Source: Chloroflexota bacterium
Lineage (GTDB): Bacteria; Chloroflexota; Anaerolineae; Anaerolineales; UBA4823
Direction: 5' to 3'
Assembly (NCBI GenBank): GCA_012798185.1
Contig: JAAZNS010000411.1
Location: 1 to 7,470, forward strand
Length of the DNA: 7,470 nt
Part shown: one piece after another, positions 5,250-7,470 of the stretch
Layout: the number at the start of each line of letters is the position of its first letter
Position numbering within the stretch: position 1 is the stretch's first letter
The notes under the pieces: model-generated
What the model was told of the DNA's origin: nothing
The model's input: the letters and a program-made list of their open reading frames with translations, nothing else
Database searches by the model: none
Made by a program: the position numbers and the translations under genes

Positions 5250-7470
5250 TTACGCAGGTTCTACTTTTACAGCACAAATTTTATATTCAGGAATTTTCGC
5301 TACTGGATCTAAAGCAGCGATAGTCAATTCATTGGCATTAGCTTCCGGAAAATGGAAGTTGGCAAAAACCATTCCAGGTGGAACGCGGTCTGTTATCCAT
5401 GCCTCTGCTTTGATACTCCCACGACGGGAAGTAACTCGAATATGTTTTCCATTACTTACTCCAAGCTTTTTAGCGTCTTCAGGGTTGACCTCTACCAGGG
5501 TATTATTATAAATTTGCATTAACCCGGCTGCCCGGCGTGACATTTCACCGCCATGATAGTGATATAGTACTCTTCCTGTGTTCAATAAGAAAGGAAATTC
5601 GCTATCAGGAAGTTCAGCTGGCGGAACATGGTCAATCGCAGCAAATTTCCCTCTTCCGCGTGAAAATTGCTTGGTATGTAAAATTGGAGTTCCCGGATGT
5701 TCTTCATTCAAAACAGGCCATTGTAATCTTTCATTTCGATTCAACCGGGCGTGGCTGATTCCCGCATAGCTGGGAGCCAGGGCTGCAACTTCTTTAAAAA
5801 TCTGGTCAGAATCGACATAATCCCAATTTGCGTAGGGAGCATTTACATCCACTTTCCGGCCATCATTTTTTTGAGCATCAGCAGCAAGGATTCGCTTTGA
5901 GATTTCAGAAGTTATCCACCAATCAGCTCGTGCATTACCTAATGGTTTAATTGCTTGATGCACCATTTGTACACGACGTTCTGTATTGGTAAATGTGCCT
6001 GTTTTCTCTGCAAAACTGACGCCCGAAAGCAGTACGTCTGCATATTTTGAGGTTTCCGATGGAAAAATCTCTTGTAAAACAATGAATTCACATTGATCAA
6101 GGCAATGACGGATATGCCCTGAATCAGGATCACTCATAACCGGATCTTCCCCCAATATATACAATGCTTTAATCTTGTCTTCTGTAATTGCCGGAATCAT
6201 TTCTGTAACGGTTAAACCCACTTTATCAGGCATTGGTGCGCCCCACGCCGCCGCAAATTTATTGCGCGCTTCTTCATTGATAACTGGCTGATATGCAGGA
6301 AATACATTGGGTAAACCGCCCATATCACAAGCGCCTTGAACGTTATTTTGTCCTCTTAGAGGATTCACGCCGCCGCCCGCAACACCCATATTACCCAATA
6401 ACATTTGTAAATTAGCTAAATCCATCACGTTGCGTACTCCGACGGTGTGTTGCGTTATTCCCATTGCCCATATTACTGCCATGGGTTTATTGGTAGCTAA
6501 TATTTCTGCTGTTTCATATAGCCGTTCAACTGAAATTCCAGTGATCTCTGCTACTTTAGCTGGCGTATACTGTTCAATCGTTGCTTTGAATTCTTCAAAT
6601 CCTTCTGTTCGCTGTTCAATAAATTGTTTATCTTCCCAGCCTTTTTCCAAAATGATATTCATTAATCCATTGAGCAAGGCAATATCCGTACCTGGTTTTT
6701 GCTGCAAGTGAATTGTAGCTAATTCAACCAGATCAATCTTTCGTGGATCAATGACGACCAATTTAACACCGCGTTTTCGAACTGCACGCCGAAGCATGGT
6801 ACCAAAAACTGGATGTTGTTCAGTTGTGTTTGATCCGATAACCAATATTGATTTCGAACAATTGGCTACATCATCCATTGAATTAGACATAGCACCTGAA
6901 CCAAAGGAAGCGGCCAGACCGGCCACAGTGCTGGAGTGTCAGAGACGGGCGCAGTGATCGATGTTATTCGTTCCAATCACTTGCCGCGCCATTTTATTCA
7001 TCAAGTAATTTTCTTCATTAAGACACTTAGCTGAAGTTAAAACCCCAACACTATCTGCGCCATATTGATTGCGAGTTTGGCGTAGTTTTTCCGCTGCAAT
7101 GCCTAATGCAGTTTCCCAATCCACATCTACCCATTCTCCCAGGCTCCCTTTTGGTTTTGGTGTTCCATCCAATAAGTATTTCCTGACTTTTGGGTTTACC
7201 AATCTATCTTTATGGTGAACAAAATCATAACCATATCTCCCTTTTACACACAGCGCCATCCCATTGACTGGTGCATTGGGATTGGATGTAACACCAATGA
7301 TTTTTTCATCTTTAATATTAAGATCGAATTGACAGCCAACCCCGCAATATGTACAGGTGGTGGTTACTTTTCTTACTTGATGTGGTCTTCCCAATCCGAA
7401 AGACATTTTATCGGATAATGCACCGGTTGGGCAATAAGCAACACATTGCCCGCACGATTCGCAGCGGGCA
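5250..7470 (-). CDS. fdhA: Formate dehydrogenase catalytic subunit, selenocysteine-containing (5' end outside window)
   Basis: This subunit oxidises formate to CO2, or the reverse, at a Mo/W-bis-MGD centre. 739 residues are visible including Sec and the frame is open at the right edge. In order: the end of a ferredoxin module with CESCGQCVAYCP (3-14); the proximal [4Fe-4S] domain with C39, C42, C46 and C74 and the relay lysine K76; CARLUHSSTVAGL with Sec177 from TGA 6939-6941 followed by H178; the central molybdopterin domain with NPLRGQNNVQG (369-379), where R372 matches the catalytic arginine; and the C-terminal dinucleotide-binding domain (about 628-739). Read conventionally the gene would split into two frames at the TGA, but homology runs through it unbroken and a SECIS-like hairpin follows. 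The ATG at 7406 is internal, because the ferredoxin motif continues upstream. The N-terminal ferredoxin module suggests a large, probably cytoplasmic enzyme passing electrons to partner subunits encoded upstream. It leads the operon with the ferritin-like and FNT genes. Confidence 0.95.
6910..6941 (-). promoter_or_regulatory. Sec UGA codon with bacterial SECIS element
   Basis: The TGA (6941-6939) is followed on the minus strand by 12 nt, then the stem GTGGCC (6926-6921), loop GGTCT (6920-6916) and stem GGCCGC (6915-6910). The stem has six pairs, including one T-G wobble. The GGTC of the loop begins 18 nt after the TGA. That equals the spacing and loop sequence I recall for E. coli fdhF, where SelB binds GGUCU. 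This hairpin would recruit SelB with Sec-tRNA so that the codon is decoded as selenocysteine. Confidence 0.93.

Noticed and set aside
6939..6941. Stop codon splitting formate dehydrogenase, suggesting a pseudogene
   Set aside because: The TGA is at the catalytic Sec position, the family sequence continues in the same frame, and a SECIS-like hairpin follows at the right distance.
7404..7406. ATG as the start of formate dehydrogenase
   Set aside because: The frame continues upstream through a clear four-cysteine ferredoxin motif, so this methionine is internal.

Overview
The window reads as a chromosome segment of an anaerobic bacterium of moderate-to-low GC. It encodes a selenocysteine-containing molybdenum/tungsten formate dehydrogenase, a formate/nitrite-type channel, a ferritin-like diiron protein, a malic enzyme and a TrxR-like flavoprotein. 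A Tat-exported protein at the left edge has an N-terminus of the kind I associate with L,D-transpeptidases of Chloroflexota (Anaerolineae). That lineage is a guess; no rRNA or other taxonomic marker is present. Use of UGA as Sec implies that selA, selB, selC and selD lie elsewhere in the genome.

Layout: every convincing gene is on the minus strand, so transcription runs right to left. Positions 7470-5250 hold the formate dehydrogenase catalytic subunit. Its 5' end is outside the window and it contains an in-frame TGA at 6939-6941 followed by a SECIS-like hairpin. A ferritin-like protein (5236-4745) follows after 13 nt and an FNT-family channel (4708-3812) after another 36 nt, which looks like one formate operon. 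A terminator-like hairpin and a 114-bp palindromic repeat (3655-3768) end that unit. About 440 bp of AT-rich, non-coding DNA follows, with a candidate promoter at 3252-3280 and a 12-bp palindrome at 3430-3441. The second unit is a malic enzyme (3213-1852) and, 26 nt later, a TrxR-like flavoprotein lacking the redox CxxC (1825-920). A second copy of the repeat (758-871) lies beyond its stop codon. Positions 242-757 hold no recognisable gene: a GC-rich patch of unknown origin, then a candidate promoter and a terminator-like hairpin leading into the partial L,D-transpeptidase-like gene (241-1).

How the genes fit together: the channel probably moves formate across the membrane and the dehydrogenase interconverts formate and CO2 plus reducing equivalents. 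The ferritin-like protein may protect the oxygen-sensitive enzyme. Malic enzyme links malate to pyruvate and NAD(P)H, and the flavoprotein could move electrons between NAD(P)H and an unknown partner. The least routine structure is the repeat family. Each copy has 17-nt inverted ends and two inner hairpins of the form stem-GA-GC-GNA-GC-GA-stem. Their stems covary and their cores match the unusually stable d(GCGNAGC) DNA mini-hairpin. One copy appears to sit exactly between the stem and the T-run of a terminator.
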